Shown: positions 24,682-33,401 of the stretch, one piece after another
How the letters are laid out: every line of letters begins with the position of its first letter
Numbering within the stretch: position 1 is the stretch's first letter
NCBI RefSeq assembly: GCF_016861975.1
Contig: NZ_BOMB01000012.1
Coordinates: 248,001 to 312,000 of the forward strand
Length of the DNA: 64,000 nt
Source of the DNA: Actinocatenispora rupis
Lineage (GTDB): Bacteria; Actinomycetota; Actinomycetes; Mycobacteriales; Micromonosporaceae
Direction of reading: 5' to 3'
Notes under the pieces: generated by a model
Databases searched by the model: none
What the model saw: only the letters and a program-made list of their open reading frames with translations
Told to the model about the DNA's origin: nothing
Translations under genes and position numbers: made by a program

Positions 24682-26378
24682 TCTTCTCCCCACAACTCGT
24701 CGCCGAGCGTCCCGCCGCGGGACGCGGACAGGTCGAACCGGGTCAGGAACGGCTCGCGCCGCGACCACATCCGCCGGGTCGCCGTGAACGCCGGGTCGCC
24801 GTCCGACTCGACGTGCTGCATGACCACGCGCAGGATGCGCAGCAGCTGGTCGGACTGGCCGGCCTCCCAGTGCGGTACCAGGTCGGTCGGGACGTCGGCG
24901 GCGCTGCGGTAGAACCAGTGCCACAGCCGGGCCCGTTCGCGCTGCTCGGGCGTGACCAGCGGGCGGCCGGTGCGCAGCTCGCCGATCGCGCCGGACAGCG
25001 TCGACCAGTAGTCGTCCACGCTGGTCGCCACCCGGGAGATGCCGCACGCGCTCCACTCGGCCCAGCCCGCCATCACCGTCGGGATCCCGTACGCGGGAAG
25101 CTCGTTGGAGATGCTGCCGCGGACGGTGACGCCCAGGTCGGTGAGGCTCCACAGGATGTTCTTGCTGAGGTCCCTGCTCGGCGCGAACCCCACGTGCGGC
25201 ACCCCGCGGTACTGCTCGGCGAGCGCGTCGAAGTGCCCGGACGAGTCGTACAGGCCCTGGCTGGGGTGGTCGAGGAACAGCCAGTTGACGTCCGTGCGGT
25301 CCTTCGCGTACTCGGCGGTCCGTTCGAACCAGTCGGCCAGGTCGGCGAAGTGCTCGACGTTGGTGCCGAGGGCGTCGGACACCGCGTGGTTGAACACGGC
25401 CACGGTCGGCCGGCCCGGTTCGAAGCCGAAGCGGTGCGCGGCGTGCGCGCGCAGCTGCCGGCGTTCGGTGTCGGTGCGGATGTCCAGCGAGGCGGTCGCG
25501 CCGCCGCGCCACCACGACGGCCGGCCGAGGTTTCCCTTGGCGCGCCAGGAGACCAGCTCGGCGCTGTGCCGGATGAGGTCACGCTGCGGCCAGATCGTCT
25601 TCTCGAAGTACTCGCCGATCCGGGTGGTCAGCGCGGCCCGGAAGGTCGGCGCGCCCTCCGCCTGCTCCGGGAACAGCGCGTACGACTTGAGCGAACCGGT
25701 CGTCTGCACGTGCAGCACCGGCGTACCGGTGCGGCGGGCGGCCTCGACGGCGAGCCCCCAGTGGTTGTAGTCGACGTGGCTGGTGACCAGCGCGTCCGGG
25801 CTGAACGCCGCGAACAGCCGGTCGTACACCTTCGCGAACGCCTCGGTCCGCGCCTTCACCCGCCGGTACGTCTCGGACGCGCGGTGCGCGTCGGTGAGCC
25901 GCGGGACGCGCAGCAGCCGGGCGGCCGTGGCGTACACGTTCTCGTCGAGGTCGGCGGGGCTGATCGGGGGCCGGTGCGTGTCGTGCGGCAGCGGCCGGCC
26001 GGCGACGGTCGCATCCGGTGCCGGGCCGTCGCCGGCCGCCACGTACCGGTCGACCAGCTCGTGCACGTCGATCACGTCGTCCGCCTGGTACGCCGTCGCC
26101 AGCTTGCGTACCAGGGAGGTGTCGAACCGGGTCCAGAGCGCCTCGCTCCAGTCGGCGTCGGTGCCGGTGAACACGATCAGCCGGGCCGGGAAGACGCGCC
26201 GCAGCGCGTTCGCCACGGTCAGGTTGCGCAGCGCCACGCGCAGGTCCTGGTGCAGGATCTCCACCAGGATCGCGCCGGGCGCGTCGCCGGTGGGTGCCGC
26301 GCGCACGTTGTTCGACCAGTACACGGACGCCACGGCGAGAAACCGGTCGAACTCCGCGGTGTCCGCGTTCAGCCGCAC
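24678..26378 (-). CDS. Putative surface-polysaccharide transferase (GT-B-like)
   Basis: A 566-residue protein from a GTG preceded by GAGGGAGAG. The C-terminal half contains VAVFNHAVSDA, WLFLDHPSQGLYDSS and VRGSISNELPAYGIPTVMAG. The last matches the donor-binding GS-x-E-x-x-x-x-GIP pattern of capsule-type GT-B enzymes. The N-terminal half has an acceptor-type Rossmann region (LIVFTGTDADWSE). It could attach the nonulosonate or a polyol phosphate to a growing chain. No closer assignment is possible by eye. Coupled to the beta-helix gene downstream. Confidence 0.6.
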   Translation of the reverse strand: MRLNADTAEFDRFLAVASVYWSNNVRAAPTGDAPGAILVEILHQDLRVALRNLTVANALRRVFPARLIVFTGTDADWSEALWTRFDTSLVRKLATAYQADDVIDVHELVDRYVAAGDGPAPDATVAGRPLPHDTHRPPISPADLDENVYATAARLLRVPRLTDAHRASETYRRVKARTEAFAKVYDRLFAAFSPDALVTSHVDYNHWGLAVEAARRTGTPVLHVQTTGSLKSYALFPEQAEGAPTFRAALTTRIGEYFEKTIWPQRDLIRHSAELVSWRAKGNLGRPSWWRGGATASLDIRTDTERRQLRAHAAHRFGFEPGRPTVAVFNHAVSDALGTNVEHFADLADWFERTAEYAKDRTDVNWLFLDHPSQGLYDSSGHFDALAEQYRGVPHVGFAPSRDLSKNILWSLTDLGVTVRGSISNELPAYGIPTVMAGWAEWSACGISRVATSVDDYWSTLSGAIGELRTGRPLVTPEQRERARLWHWFYRSAADVPTDLVPHWEAGQSDQLLRILRVVMQHVESDGDPAFTATRRMWSRREPFLTRFDLSASRGGTLGDELWGEE

Positions 26379-26397
26379 TGCCGTCTCTCCCTCGTCG

Positions 26398-28170
26398 TCA
26401 TGACCGCAACCGCCGCATTTCCCGGCGGAGCAAGCGAATCCCGATGTGGAACGGGAAGGTGAACAGGTACCCGATCCGGTACGTCACGGACCGGCGCAGC
26501 GTGCCCAGCTCGCCGAGCCGGCGGTCGCGTTCGGCGACGCTGTCGTCCAGCCAGCGGATCTGCGCGCGGGCGTCGGCCAGCTCCGCGGTGAGCGAACCCA
26601 CCAGCCGCACCGCCTCCGCGTACCCGGTGGGCGGGACGGTGCCGTGGCCCGGATCGGCCGACCACCGCTCGCGCAGTTCCGCGTACCGCTTCGCGTCGCC
26701 GCCGTCCGCGGGCGCGCGCGGTTCGTCCAGGTGCACCGCGTACGCCGCGGCGGCGGCCAGGTCGCGCGCCGAGACCGCCACGCCGGCGGTGGCCGCGAGG
26801 GTCACCGCGAGCCGGTCCGGCGAGACGCCCACCGGCCACGGGTGCCGGTGCCCGCCGGCGACCAGCTCGTAGCAGAACCGTTGCAGCGCACGGAGAAAGA
26901 CCAGATCGACCGGTACCGCCAGGGTGGTCGACCAGCTCGGGTCGGCGAGGGCGGGACCGTCCGGGCCGAGCAGCACGCCGGACAGGTCGGCGACGGCCTT
27001 GCCGGGTGCGGCGAGGGGCCCGTGCCCGGTCTCGTCGCCGGCCCACACCGCGCGCCAGTCGCCGTCCGTCCCGTCCGCCAACAGCCACTCCCGGTACGCC
27101 CGCACGAGTTCGCGCGCGGTGACCAGGTCGTCGGCGGCGGCCGCGGCGACGAGCAGGTCGCGCAGCGGCACGCCGGCCGGTACCGGTCCGTCCAGTGTGG
27201 ACGGATCGCGGGTGAGGTGGTCGAGTGCCCGCGGCGCGGTGTCCGCCGACAGTGGGGCGCGCCGCCAGCCGCCGTCGGCGTCCCGTTGCAACAGCTGCGG
27301 CACCGCCCAGAAGTCCGGCACCCCGCGGTCGGCGAGCACGATCCCCGGCCGCGCGGTCGGGGCCGCGGTCGGGGTCGGGCGGTCGTCGTCGGCGCGGCAG
27401 GTCAGCACCACCCAGGCCGGCGCCAGCGCGACGCCGAGGCCGTGCCGTACGGCGTCGCGGGCCAGCGGGGCCGGGTCGGTCAGTACCGGCGCGGGGCCGG
27501 GCAGGCAGGCCGCCGCGACCAGCGAGGCCACCCCGTCGCCGGCCGCGGCCAGCGCCGTCTCCTCCGCCACCAGCCCCGGGTACGCCGCCAGCACCGACCC
27601 GGTACGCAGCCCGGCCGCGGCCAGCGCCGTGCGTACCGCGGCCAGGCCGGGCGGTACGTCGGTGTCGGAGGCGGCGGCCACGCCGGTGAGCCGGTCCAGC
27701 CCGAGTCCGTTGCGTACCAACAGGAGTGCGGGGGCGCCGGGTGCGGCCAGCGCGGCGAGCAGGGCGACGGTGTCGGCCCAGCGGCGCGGCGGGCTGTCCG
27801 GCCCGTACAGCGCGGCAGGGTCGTCCAGCGCGATGACCGCGGCGTACCCGGAACCGTCGGGCGGCAGGCGGTCCAGCCCGCCGCACAGCACCCGCACCCC
27901 CGACGCCGCCAGCCGGGTACGCGCGGCGCGGGCGTCGGGCAGGTTGCGCAGCACCAGATCCACCGCGAGACCGCGGTCGGCCAGCGCGGTCAGCAGCGAG
28001 TCGTCGTGCCGGCCGGCGACCAGTACCCGGCCGCGGTCCGGTAGCGCGGCGCCGACCAGCGCCAGCAGCCACCCGCCGTACCGGTCGGCGCCGTCGGCGT
28101 CGGAGCCGGCCAGCACCTCGCCGCCGAGCAGCCGTACCGCGTCGGCGGTGTCCTCGATCGTCGTGTCCAC
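26398..28170 (-). CDS. Large glycan-operon protein with methyltransferase-like N-terminus
   Basis: A 590-residue protein that I do not recognise as a named family. Residues about 35-150 read like a class I methyltransferase-type Rossmann fold (RVLVAGRHDDSLLTALADRG, then AAVIALDDPAALY). The SAM-binding Gly motif is weak. The middle is helical and unassigned. Residues about 520-560 are a probable coiled coil (SLTAELADARAQIRWLDDSV), and the end is a basic amphipathic helix (FPFHIGIRLLRREMRRLRS), perhaps for membrane contact. It lies 6 bp after the preceding stop in the pseB operon. Confidence 0.6.
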   Translation of the reverse strand: MDTTIEDTADAVRLLGGEVLAGSDADGADRYGGWLLALVGAALPDRGRVLVAGRHDDSLLTALADRGLAVDLVLRNLPDARAARTRLAASGVRVLCGGLDRLPPDGSGYAAVIALDDPAALYGPDSPPRRWADTVALLAALAAPGAPALLLVRNGLGLDRLTGVAAASDTDVPPGLAAVRTALAAAGLRTGSVLAAYPGLVAEETALAAAGDGVASLVAAACLPGPAPVLTDPAPLARDAVRHGLGVALAPAWVVLTCRADDDRPTPTAAPTARPGIVLADRGVPDFWAVPQLLQRDADGGWRRAPLSADTAPRALDHLTRDPSTLDGPVPAGVPLRDLLVAAAAADDLVTARELVRAYREWLLADGTDGDWRAVWAGDETGHGPLAAPGKAVADLSGVLLGPDGPALADPSWSTTLAVPVDLVFLRALQRFCYELVAGGHRHPWPVGVSPDRLAVTLAATAGVAVSARDLAAAAAYAVHLDEPRAPADGGDAKRYAELRERWSADPGHGTVPPTGYAEAVRLVGSLTAELADARAQIRWLDDSVAERDRRLGELGTLRRSVTYRIGYLFTFPFHIGIRLLRREMRRLRS

Positions 28171-28176
28171 GTCCCG

Positions 28177-29211
28177 TCAACCCACCAGGGCTTCGTCTCG
28201 GGCCCGGCCGGCACCCGCGGGAGCGTCGTCCCGGGTCCAGCCGAACAGGTCGGCGATCTCCGCCGGCGGCGCCACGTACCGCCGGCCCAGTTCCTCGGCG
28301 GCGACCGCGTCGGACACCCGGCGGTCCACCGCCGGCGCGTGCATCTCCGGCCACAGCCGCCGCACCCGCGCGTTCCCGCCGTACGCCGGGTTCTCGTTCT
28401 CGATCAGCATCGGGTCGCCGTACACGCCGACCTCGCAGCCGGCGGCCGCACCGTACAGCAGGGCGGTGCACAGCCGGTTGGACCCGACGCGGCGGTGCGC
28501 GCGCAGCTCGGCCAGCTGCTTGTCCAGGAACCACGGGTCGGTGCCCTGGTAGTGGCCGCCGCGGGTGCCGTGCGTGATCACCCGGAACCCGAACGACTCG
28601 TACATCTCGCGGATCTGCGGGTGCCGGAACTCCATCCAGTACAGGCAGACGGTGACGGGTGGCTCCTCGCGCGCGGCGATCTCCGCGGCGAGCGCCCGGT
28701 GGTCGCCGAAGATGGCCTGCGCCTCCCACCCGTGGAACGGGTAGAAGATCGTCCCCCGCCGCACGGGCTCGGTGCCCGGCCGGGCGGCACGTCCCGCCGC
28801 GGTGCCCGCATTCGCCCGCGCGGCAGGGCCCGGGGTGCCCGGATTCGCCCGCGCCGCAAGGCCCGTGACGCCCGGGGTCGCCCGCACGGCAGGGTCCGCG
28901 GTGCCCGGATTCGCCCGCGCGGCAACGCCCGTGGCGCCCGGAGTCGCCGCGGCGTCGGCCATCGCCAGCAGGTACGCGAAGGGCGCGCCGATCACCCGGT
29001 AGTTGCCGGCGCCGGCGGCGATCCCGCGCCGGCGCGGTCCGTCCGACCACACCAGCCGGGGTACGCCGGGCGGCGGCGGATCGTCGGCCCCGTACCCGTC
29101 GTGGATGTTCCAGCCGTGCTGGACGAACCCGCGGATCCGCGGCGGCGTGCGCAGCCCGCAGTACCGGGCGAACACGTGCGCGTGCCCGTACCAGTGGTTC
29201 TGGTGGTTCAC
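28177..29211 (-). CDS. Unknown glycan-operon protein with in-frame 11-residue repeats
   Basis: A 344-residue protein. The N-terminal part (RGFVQHGWNIHDGYG, VWSDGPRRRG, YRVIGAPFAYLL) and the C-terminal part (TIFYPFHGWEAQAIFGDH, CLYWMEFRHPQIREMYESF, GSNRLCTALLYGAA, VYGDPMLIENEN) look like two halves of a GT-B-like transferase. This resemblance is suggestive only. Between them, about residues 85-148, lie 11-residue repeats of the type GLAARANPGTP encoded by 33-bp DNA repeats. The repeats look like a recent insertion in a loop. The gene follows pseC. Confidence 0.62.
   Translation of the reverse strand: MNHQNHWYGHAHVFARYCGLRTPPRIRGFVQHGWNIHDGYGADDPPPPGVPRLVWSDGPRRRGIAAGAGNYRVIGAPFAYLLAMADAAATPGATGVAARANPGTADPAVRATPGVTGLAARANPGTPGPAARANAGTAAGRAARPGTEPVRRGTIFYPFHGWEAQAIFGDHRALAAEIAAREEPPVTVCLYWMEFRHPQIREMYESFGFRVITHGTRGGHYQGTDPWFLDKQLAELRAHRRVGSNRLCTALLYGAAAGCEVGVYGDPMLIENENPAYGGNARVRRLWPEMHAPAVDRRVSDAVAAEELGRRYVAPPAEIADLFGWTRDDAPAGAGRARDEALVG
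28771..28960. repeat. 33-bp in-frame minisatellite
   Basis: Four consecutive 33-bp units start at 28801, 28834, 28867 and 28900. They are flanked by degenerate partial units at 28771 and 28933. Each begins (G)GTGCCCGG and contains TTCGCCCGCGC. The unit length is exactly 11 codons, so copy-number changes keep the reading frame of the host gene. Confidence 0.8.
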
Positions 29212-29265
29212 CGACGACCCTCCACTATGGACGAACCTGCGCGGCGGGCACCGGACACGGACCCG

Positions 29266-30390
29266 TCATCCCAGCAACGAGCGGAGCACGTCCACGACGC
29301 GGTCCTGGTCGTCGTCGGTCAGGTCCGGGAACATCGGCAGCGACAGCTCCTGCTCGTAGTACTCCTCCGCGACCGGGCACAGCCCCCTCTTGTACCCGAG
29401 GTCGGTGAACACCGGGTGCCAGTAGACGGGGACGTAGTTGACCTGGACGCCGATGCCGGCCGCGCGCATCCGCTCGTACACGTCGCGGCGGCGGCCGCCG
29501 AGGATCCGCACCGGGAACAGGTGCCAGGCGGGCTCGACGCCGGGCCGCTGCGGCGGCAGCAGCAGACCGTCCACATCGGACAGCAGCGTCCGGTACCGGG
29601 CGACCAGCTCGCGCCGCCGGGCCAGGAACCCGGCGAGCCGCCGCAGCTGCACGATGCCGAGCGCGCAGAGTACGTCCGGCAGCCGGTAGTTCAGGCCGAA
29701 CTCGTGCACCTCCTGGTGCCAGCGGCCCTGGTCGGCGATCCGGAACCGGTGCGGCTCGCGCACCAGCCCGATGTTGCGGAACCGCGCCGCCCGCTCCGCC
29801 AGCCCCGGCCGTACGCTCGCGACGGCGCCACCCTCGGCGGTCGTCATGTTCTTCGTCGGGAAGAACGAGAACGTGGTCAGGTCGGCGATCGACCCGATCG
29901 GCTTCCCGTGGTACGTGGCGCCGATGGAGTGCGCGGCGTCGTCGAGCAGCAGCGCCCCGGCCGAGTCCGCCACCGTACGCAGCGCGTCGTAGTCGGCGGG
30001 GTGGCCGGCGTAGTCGATCGCGGCGACGACCCTGGTCCGCTCGGTGCAGGCGGCCTTCGCGGCCTGCGGGTCGAGCAGCCCGGTGTCCGCCTCGACGTCG
30101 GCGAACACCACGGTGGCGCCGAGCATGGCGGCCGTCGACGCGGTCGCCACGAACGTCATCGGGCTGGTCACCACCTCGTCGCCCGGCCCGATCCCGGCCG
30201 CCGCGTACGCGGTGTGCAGCGCCGCGGTGCCCGAGGTGACGGTGACGCACTCGGCGCCGCCGGCGGTCGTGGCGAGGTCCGCCTCGAACTGCCGCACCGC
30301 GGGGCCGGTCGTCAGCCAGTCGCCCCGCAGTACCTCGGCGACCGCGGCGATCTCGTCGTCCGAGATCGACTGCCGCCCGTACGGGAGCAT
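29266..30390 (-). CDS. pseC: UDP-4-amino-4,6-dideoxy-N-acetyl-L-altrosamine transaminase
   Basis: A DegT/DnrJ/EryC1/StrS aminotransferase of 374 residues. From ATG 30390 it begins MLPYGRQSISDDEIAAVAEV, then WLTTGP, which is the characteristic PseC opening. The PLP Lys180 lies in FFPTKNMTTAEGG. DDAAHSIGA is the cofactor-stacking region, and NYRLPDVLCALG is conserved. It transaminates the 4-keto product of PseB. A GTG at 30456, 6 bp after the pseB stop, is an alternative, but the extra 22 residues are encoded by a GC-rich repeat-like sequence. A hairpin covers its ribosome-binding site. Confidence 0.9.
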   Translation of the reverse strand: MLPYGRQSISDDEIAAVAEVLRGDWLTTGPAVRQFEADLATTAGGAECVTVTSGTAALHTAYAAAGIGPGDEVVTSPMTFVATASTAAMLGATVVFADVEADTGLLDPQAAKAACTERTRVVAAIDYAGHPADYDALRTVADSAGALLLDDAAHSIGATYHGKPIGSIADLTTFSFFPTKNMTTAEGGAVASVRPGLAERAARFRNIGLVREPHRFRIADQGRWHQEVHEFGLNYRLPDVLCALGIVQLRRLAGFLARRRELVARYRTLLSDVDGLLLPPQRPGVEPAWHLFPVRILGGRRRDVYERMRAAGIGVQVNYVPVYWHPVFTDLGYKRGLCPVAEEYYEQELSLPMFPDLTDDDQDRVVDVLRSLLG

Positions 30391-30393
30391 GTC

Positions 30394-30418
30394 GGCCGGC
30401 CCTCCCTTCGGGCCGGCC
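30394..30418 (-). promoter_or_regulatory. Hairpin over the pseC ribosome-binding site
   Basis: GGCCGGCCC (30394-30402) and GGGCCGGCC (30410-30418) form a perfect 9-bp stem with a 7-base loop. On the mRNA the loop reads GAAGGGA and the SD-like AAGGGAGGG spans loop and stem, ending a few bases before the ATG. It may limit pseC translation unless ribosomes arrive from pseB. Confidence 0.55.
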
Positions 30419-30462
30419 GCCGACCGGCTCCGCTCCTCGCTCGCTGCGCTGCTCACCGGACG

Positions 30463-31452
30463 TCAGCCGGCCTTCGCCGGCGCGAGCATGGCGCGCAGTT
30501 CGTCGGTGGACATCCACAGGTCGTTGGTGTCCGAGCGGTAGCAGAAGTCCGCGGCAACCGGCTCGCCGTCGGTCGGCGGCGTGTAGCCCCAGGTCGCGAT
30601 CGTCGGCTGGAGCACGTACCGGTCGGCGAGGCGTAGCGCGCGGCGGCCCTCCTCCGGGCTGATCATCTCCTCGTGCAGCTTCTCGCCCGGCCGCATGCCG
30701 ATCTCGTGCGTCGGCGCGTCCGGCGCCACCGCCTCGGCCAGGTCGAGTACGCGCATGCTGGGGATGCGCGGCACGTACAGCTCGCCGCCCTGCATCAGCT
30801 CGAACGAGTCGACCACGAACTTCACCGCGGCCGGCAGGCTGATCCAGAACCGGGTCATCCGCTTGTCGGTGATCGGCAGCGACTTCCCTTGCGCCGCAAG
30901 CTTCTCGAAGAACGGGATGACCGAGCCGCGCGAGCCCATCACGTTGCCGTACCGCACCACGGCGAACCGGGCCGGGTGGTGCGCGGCGTAGTGGTTGGCC
31001 GACACGAACAGCTTGTCGGCGACGAGCTTGGTCGCCCCGTACAGGTTGATCGGGCTCGACGCCTTGTCGGTGGACAGCGCGACGACCTTCTGGACGCCGG
31101 TGTCGATCGCGGCCTCGATCACGTTCTGCGACCCCGCCACGTTCGTCCGCACGTACTCGAACGGGTTGTACTCGGCGGTGTCGACCTGCTTCAGCGCCGC
31201 GGCGTGCACGACGTGATCGACGTTGTGCATGGCGCGGCGGAGCCGGTCCAGATCGCGGATGTCACCGATGAACCAACGCAGTCGTGAATCGTCGTTGAAC
31301 ATCTGACGAACCTCGTACTGCTTCAGTTCGTCACGCGAGAAGACAACCACCCGGGCCGGGTCGTGGTGGTCCAGGACATGACGTATAAAGGCCTTGCCGA
31401 ACGAGCCCGTTCCCCCGGTGACGAGGATGTCCGACCCACTGAGTACTGACAC
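30463..31452 (-). CDS. pseB: UDP-N-acetylglucosamine 4,6-dehydratase (5-inverting)
   Basis: A 329-residue extended SDR. It has TGGTGSFGKAF for NAD(P) binding, STDKASSP near 126-133 with the catalytic Asp/Lys pair of this dehydratase group, and YGATK (Tyr138/Lys142). GNVMGSRGSVIPFF and the C-terminal MRPGEKLHEEMIS are typical of PseB. It makes UDP-2-acetamido-2,6-dideoxy-arabino-hex-4-ulose, the first step to pseudaminic acid. It starts with GTG and heads a six-gene minus-strand operon, divergent from the cytidylyltransferase gene. Confidence 0.94.
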   Translation of the reverse strand: MSVLSGSDILVTGGTGSFGKAFIRHVLDHHDPARVVVFSRDELKQYEVRQMFNDDSRLRWFIGDIRDLDRLRRAMHNVDHVVHAAALKQVDTAEYNPFEYVRTNVAGSQNVIEAAIDTGVQKVVALSTDKASSPINLYGATKLVADKLFVSANHYAAHHPARFAVVRYGNVMGSRGSVIPFFEKLAAQGKSLPITDKRMTRFWISLPAAVKFVVDSFELMQGGELYVPRIPSMRVLDLAEAVAPDAPTHEIGMRPGEKLHEEMISPEEGRRALRLADRYVLQPTIATWGYTPPTDGEPVAADFCYRSDTNDLWMSTDELRAMLAPAKAG

Positions 31453-31541
31453 GGGGAACGTTTCCTTCCACGAAGCCGCCAGGTGCCACCCGAGTCAAGA
31501 CGCACGAGGTTAGTGGAAGGTTAACCAGAAATGGGAACGAC

Positions 31542-32273
31542 ATGACGAGAATAGTTGGCGTCGTGCAGGCGCGGATGAGTTCGACGCGGCTGCCCGGCAA
31601 GGTGCTCCGGCCGGTCGCCGGACGCAGCGTCCTCGGCTGGGTGGTCCGTGCCGCCCGCGCCGCCGACGTGCTGGACGAGCTGGTGGTCGCCACCAGTACC
31701 GAGCCGGGCGACGACGCGGTGGCCGCCGAGGCGGAACGGCTGGGTGTCGAGGCCGTCCGCGGCTCTGTGCACGACGTGCTGAGCCGGTTCATCGCCGTAC
31801 TCGACGGCCGCAAGGCCGACGCGGTCGTCCGGTTCACCGCCGACTGCCCGCTGCTCGACCCGACCGTGGTCGCCACCGCCGTCAACGCCTGGCGTACGGC
31901 GCCGTGGCTGGACTACGTGTCCACCGCGCTGCCCCGGTCCGTACCGCGGGGGATGGACGTCGAGGTGATCCGGGCCGACACGCTGCGCGCGCTGGACGGC
32001 GTCGCCACCGACCACCACCGGGTCCACGTCACCTCCGCCGTGTACACCGAGCCGGCGGCGTACCGGATGCTGGGGGTGACGTTCCACCCGGACGCCTCCG
32101 ACCTGCGGGTCACCCTCGACACCTCCGACGACCTGCGGCTCATCGAGGCGGTCGTGGCGCACTTCGGCGACCGGCCGCCCGCGATGCCCGAGCTGGTCGA
32201 CTGGCTGCGCGCCAACTCCGGGGTCACCGACCTCAACGCGCACATCCGGCAGAAGGTCCTGGAGGCCGGGTGA
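31542..32273 (+). CDS. Acylneuraminate-type cytidylyltransferase (SpsF/PseF role)
   Basis: A 243-residue nucleotidyltransferase of the SpsF type (CTP_transf_3). The nucleotide-binding start is VVQARMSSTRLPGKVL, with VRFTADCPLLDP carrying the metal Asp region and RGMDVEVIRADTL later. In pseudaminic acid pathways of Gram-positive bacteria this family fills the CMP-activation step. Canonical PseF begins with a PARGGSKR-like motif, so the family differs though the role is the same. The stop overlaps the pseG start (GTGA), and the pair is divergent from pseB. Confidence 0.82.
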   Translation: MTRIVGVVQARMSSTRLPGKVLRPVAGRSVLGWVVRAARAADVLDELVVATSTEPGDDAVAAEAERLGVEAVRGSVHDVLSRFIAVLDGRKADAVVRFTADCPLLDPTVVATAVNAWRTAPWLDYVSTALPRSVPRGMDVEVIRADTLRALDGVATDHHRVHVTSAVYTEPAAYRMLGVTFHPDASDLRVTLDTSDDLRLIEAVVAHFGDRPPAMPELVDWLRANSGVTDLNAHIRQKVLEAG

Positions 32274-33277
32274 CGGTCGCGCTGGTCGCGGACGCCGGCC
32301 GGGTCCGCGGGCTCGGGCACGTGATGCGCTGCCTGGCCCTCGCCGAGCAGCTCGCCCCCCGCGGACTCGACCCGGTGTTCGTCGCCGACCTCGCCGACCT
32401 GCCGTGGGCCGTGGCCCGGCTCGCCGAGCGCGACCTCACCTGGGTACCGCCCGGCGACGACCCGGCCGGCACGGTGCTCGGGCTGGCCCCGGCCGCGGCC
32501 GTGCTCGACTCGTACCACCTGCCCGAGTCGGTGGGGCATCGGCTGCGCGCAGCGGGCGTACCGGTGCTGGCGATCGTGGACGGCGACTCCCGGCCGCACC
32601 CCGCCGACCTGTACCTGGACCAGAACCTCGGCGCCACGCCCGACGCGCTGCCCGGCCCCGGCCTCGCCGGCCTGCGGTACGCGCTGCACCGCGCCGACGT
32701 GGTGCGGCACCGGCCCGCCGCCCCGCGTACCGACGACGCGACGCCACCCCGGGTGCTCGCGTTCTTCGGCGGCACCGACCCGTTCGCCGCCGCCCCGGTA
32801 CTCGCCGGCGCGCTCGCCGCCACCGGCGTGCCGTACGAGGCGACGGTGGTGGCGGCGACCCCGGAGCTGGCCGCGCGGGTCCGGGCGGTCCCGGGGCCGC
32901 ATGAGGTGATCGGCCCGAGCGACGAGCTACCGCGGCTGGTCACCGGCGCCGACCTGGTCGTCGCCGCCTCCGGTACGTCGGCCTGGGAGCTGGCGTGCCT
33001 CGGCGCCGCCGCCGCGCTCGTCTGCGTGGTCGACAACCAGGAGGTCGGGTACGCCCGCGCCGTGGCCACCGGCGCCGTCGCCGGCCTCGGCCGCCTGTCC
33101 GACCTGCGTACGGACCCGTCAACAGCGGTGCCGGTACTGCGCCGGCTGCTCACCGACCCGGCCGAGCGGCAGCGGTTGCGGGCCGCCGCGTGGCACCTGG
33201 TCGACGGGGCCGGCGCGGCCCGCGTCGCGGATGCGCTGGCGGGCCTGATCGTCGCCGTGGGAAGTCCACGCATGTGA
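32270..33277 (+). CDS. pseG: UDP-2,4-diacetamido-2,4,6-trideoxy-L-altrose hydrolase
   Basis: A 335-residue GT-B-fold hydrolase. The diagnostic motif RGLGHVMRCLALAEQL lies near residue 14, and its His is the catalytic residue in PseG. The C-terminal UDP site is represented by FFGGTDP and VVAASGTSAWELACLG. It removes UDP to give free 2,4-diacetamido-trideoxy-L-altrose, the substrate of PseI. The GTG start overlaps the preceding stop, so it is made with the cytidylyltransferase. A strong bidirectional hairpin terminator follows. Confidence 0.9.
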   Translation: MTVALVADAGRVRGLGHVMRCLALAEQLAPRGLDPVFVADLADLPWAVARLAERDLTWVPPGDDPAGTVLGLAPAAAVLDSYHLPESVGHRLRAAGVPVLAIVDGDSRPHPADLYLDQNLGATPDALPGPGLAGLRYALHRADVVRHRPAAPRTDDATPPRVLAFFGGTDPFAAAPVLAGALAATGVPYEATVVAATPELAARVRAVPGPHEVIGPSDELPRLVTGADLVVAASGTSAWELACLGAAAALVCVVDNQEVGYARAVATGAVAGLGRLSDLRTDPSTAVPVLRRLLTDPAERQRLRAAAWHLVDGAGAARVADALAGLIVAVGSPRM

Positions 33278-33362
33278 CGACGGCTTCCCGGCGGCACGGC
33301 GACCGCATCCCCGGGGGCCGCACCTGGCGTTCACCTGCGCGTCACGTCGGCCGCCGGGTGGG

Positions 33363-33395
33363 CGCCCCGGGCGGCGCGACACACCGCCCGGGGCG
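33363..33395. terminator. Bidirectional hairpin between pseG and pseI
   Basis: CGCCCCGGGCGG (33363-33374) and CCGCCCGGGGCG (33384-33395) form a perfect 12-bp stem with a 9-base loop between two convergent genes. There is no long T tract, as is usual in actinomycete terminators. Confidence 0.75.
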
Positions 33396-33401
33396 TACTT
33401 C

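Noticed and set aside
24678-26378. Definite polysialyl- or pseudaminyl-transferase
   Set aside because: Only a general GT-B donor motif is readable. A specific donor or linkage cannot be claimed.
28771-28960. CRISPR-like repeat array
   Set aside because: The 33-bp units are head-to-tail with no unique spacers, are in frame inside a gene, and no cas gene is near.
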